NCBI GenBank assembly: GCA_001687465.1
Contig: LVLI01000150.1
Coordinates: 55,308-119,307, forward strand
DNA length: 64,000 nucleotides
Direction: 5' to 3'
Origin: Halocafeteria seosinensis
Lineage: Eukaryota; Sar; Bigyra; Bicosoecida
Positions 63,999-64,000 of the stretch are shown piece by piece. The stretch's first letter is position 1. Each line of letters begins with the position of its first letter. The notes under the pieces are model-generated. The model ran no database searches and had not been told where the DNA came from. It worked only from the letters and a program-made list of their open reading frames with translations. Both the position numbers and the translations under genes were made by a program.

Positions 63999-64000
63999 TC

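Noticed and set aside
1-64000. CRISPR array, rRNA genes or bacterial operons
   Set aside because: No regularly spaced short repeats, no rRNA sequence, and spliced genes throughout most of the window.

Overview
The window is nuclear-type eukaryotic DNA with a virus-like block at its left end. From about 6.8 kb onward the genes are typically eukaryotic: ribosomal protein S13, SmD3, V-ATPase subunits B and H, TRM6, KRI1, DPH6, a USP, RCC1, MAP kinases and TALE homeodomain proteins. Most are split by short introns, mainly 36-120 nt, with GTAAGT/GTATGT donors and CAG acceptors. Genes are dense and on both strands, with convergent neighbours 12-120 bp apart or overlapping. I read it as a compact unicellular eukaryote, perhaps an alga or another protist. 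Nothing here fixes the lineage, and P2X receptors plus a class IB PI3K adaptor-like protein would be unexpected in many algal groups.

Region 1 (1-5,690) is AT-richer and intronless, with nearly all genes on the minus strand and touching or overlapping. It holds a partial NUMOD4/HNH-type endonuclease, a class 3 lipase, small membrane proteins, a beta-helix-type N terminus, a two-finger zinc protein, an ExoX-C/DUF3820-like protein, a RING protein, tRNA-Asn and a 5'-truncated frame at its right edge. Several starts share an A-rich upstream element. This looks like an integrated large or Polinton-like DNA virus fragment. No capsid, packaging ATPase or polymerase gene is visible, so the family cannot be named.

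Region 2 (5.7-8.0 kb) is repeat-rich: a 174-bp tandem repeat, a second repeat of about 132 bp, a MAP kinase C-terminal relic, and a hairpin repeat whose second copy lies at the far right end of the window.

Region 3 (8-31 kb) holds two tandem MAP kinases with a TED activation motif, KRI1, a PUR+RRM fusion, V-ATPase B, a 1,229-residue protein resembling the PI3K p101 adaptor, a divergent pair of TALE homeodomain genes, DPH6, an RRG7-like mitochondrial nuclease-fold protein, an RCC1/SERGEF-like protein and a GT13 glycosyltransferase.

Region 4 (31-64 kb) holds NAXE, V-ATPase H, three tandem P2X-like receptor genes, a stand-alone RNase III protein, S13, SmD3 with a long Q-rich tail, TRM6, a USP deubiquitinase, a Slo/BK-type channel whose filter lacks GYG, a small membrane protein and an FHA-SLX4 fusion.

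Several genes concern membrane excitability and signalling (three P2X-like channels, a BK-like channel, a PI3K adaptor-like protein, MAP kinases). That they form one functional set is inference from content only. Intron-exon models were assembled by eye from splice motifs, reading frame and family alignment from memory; all total exon lengths are multiples of three.
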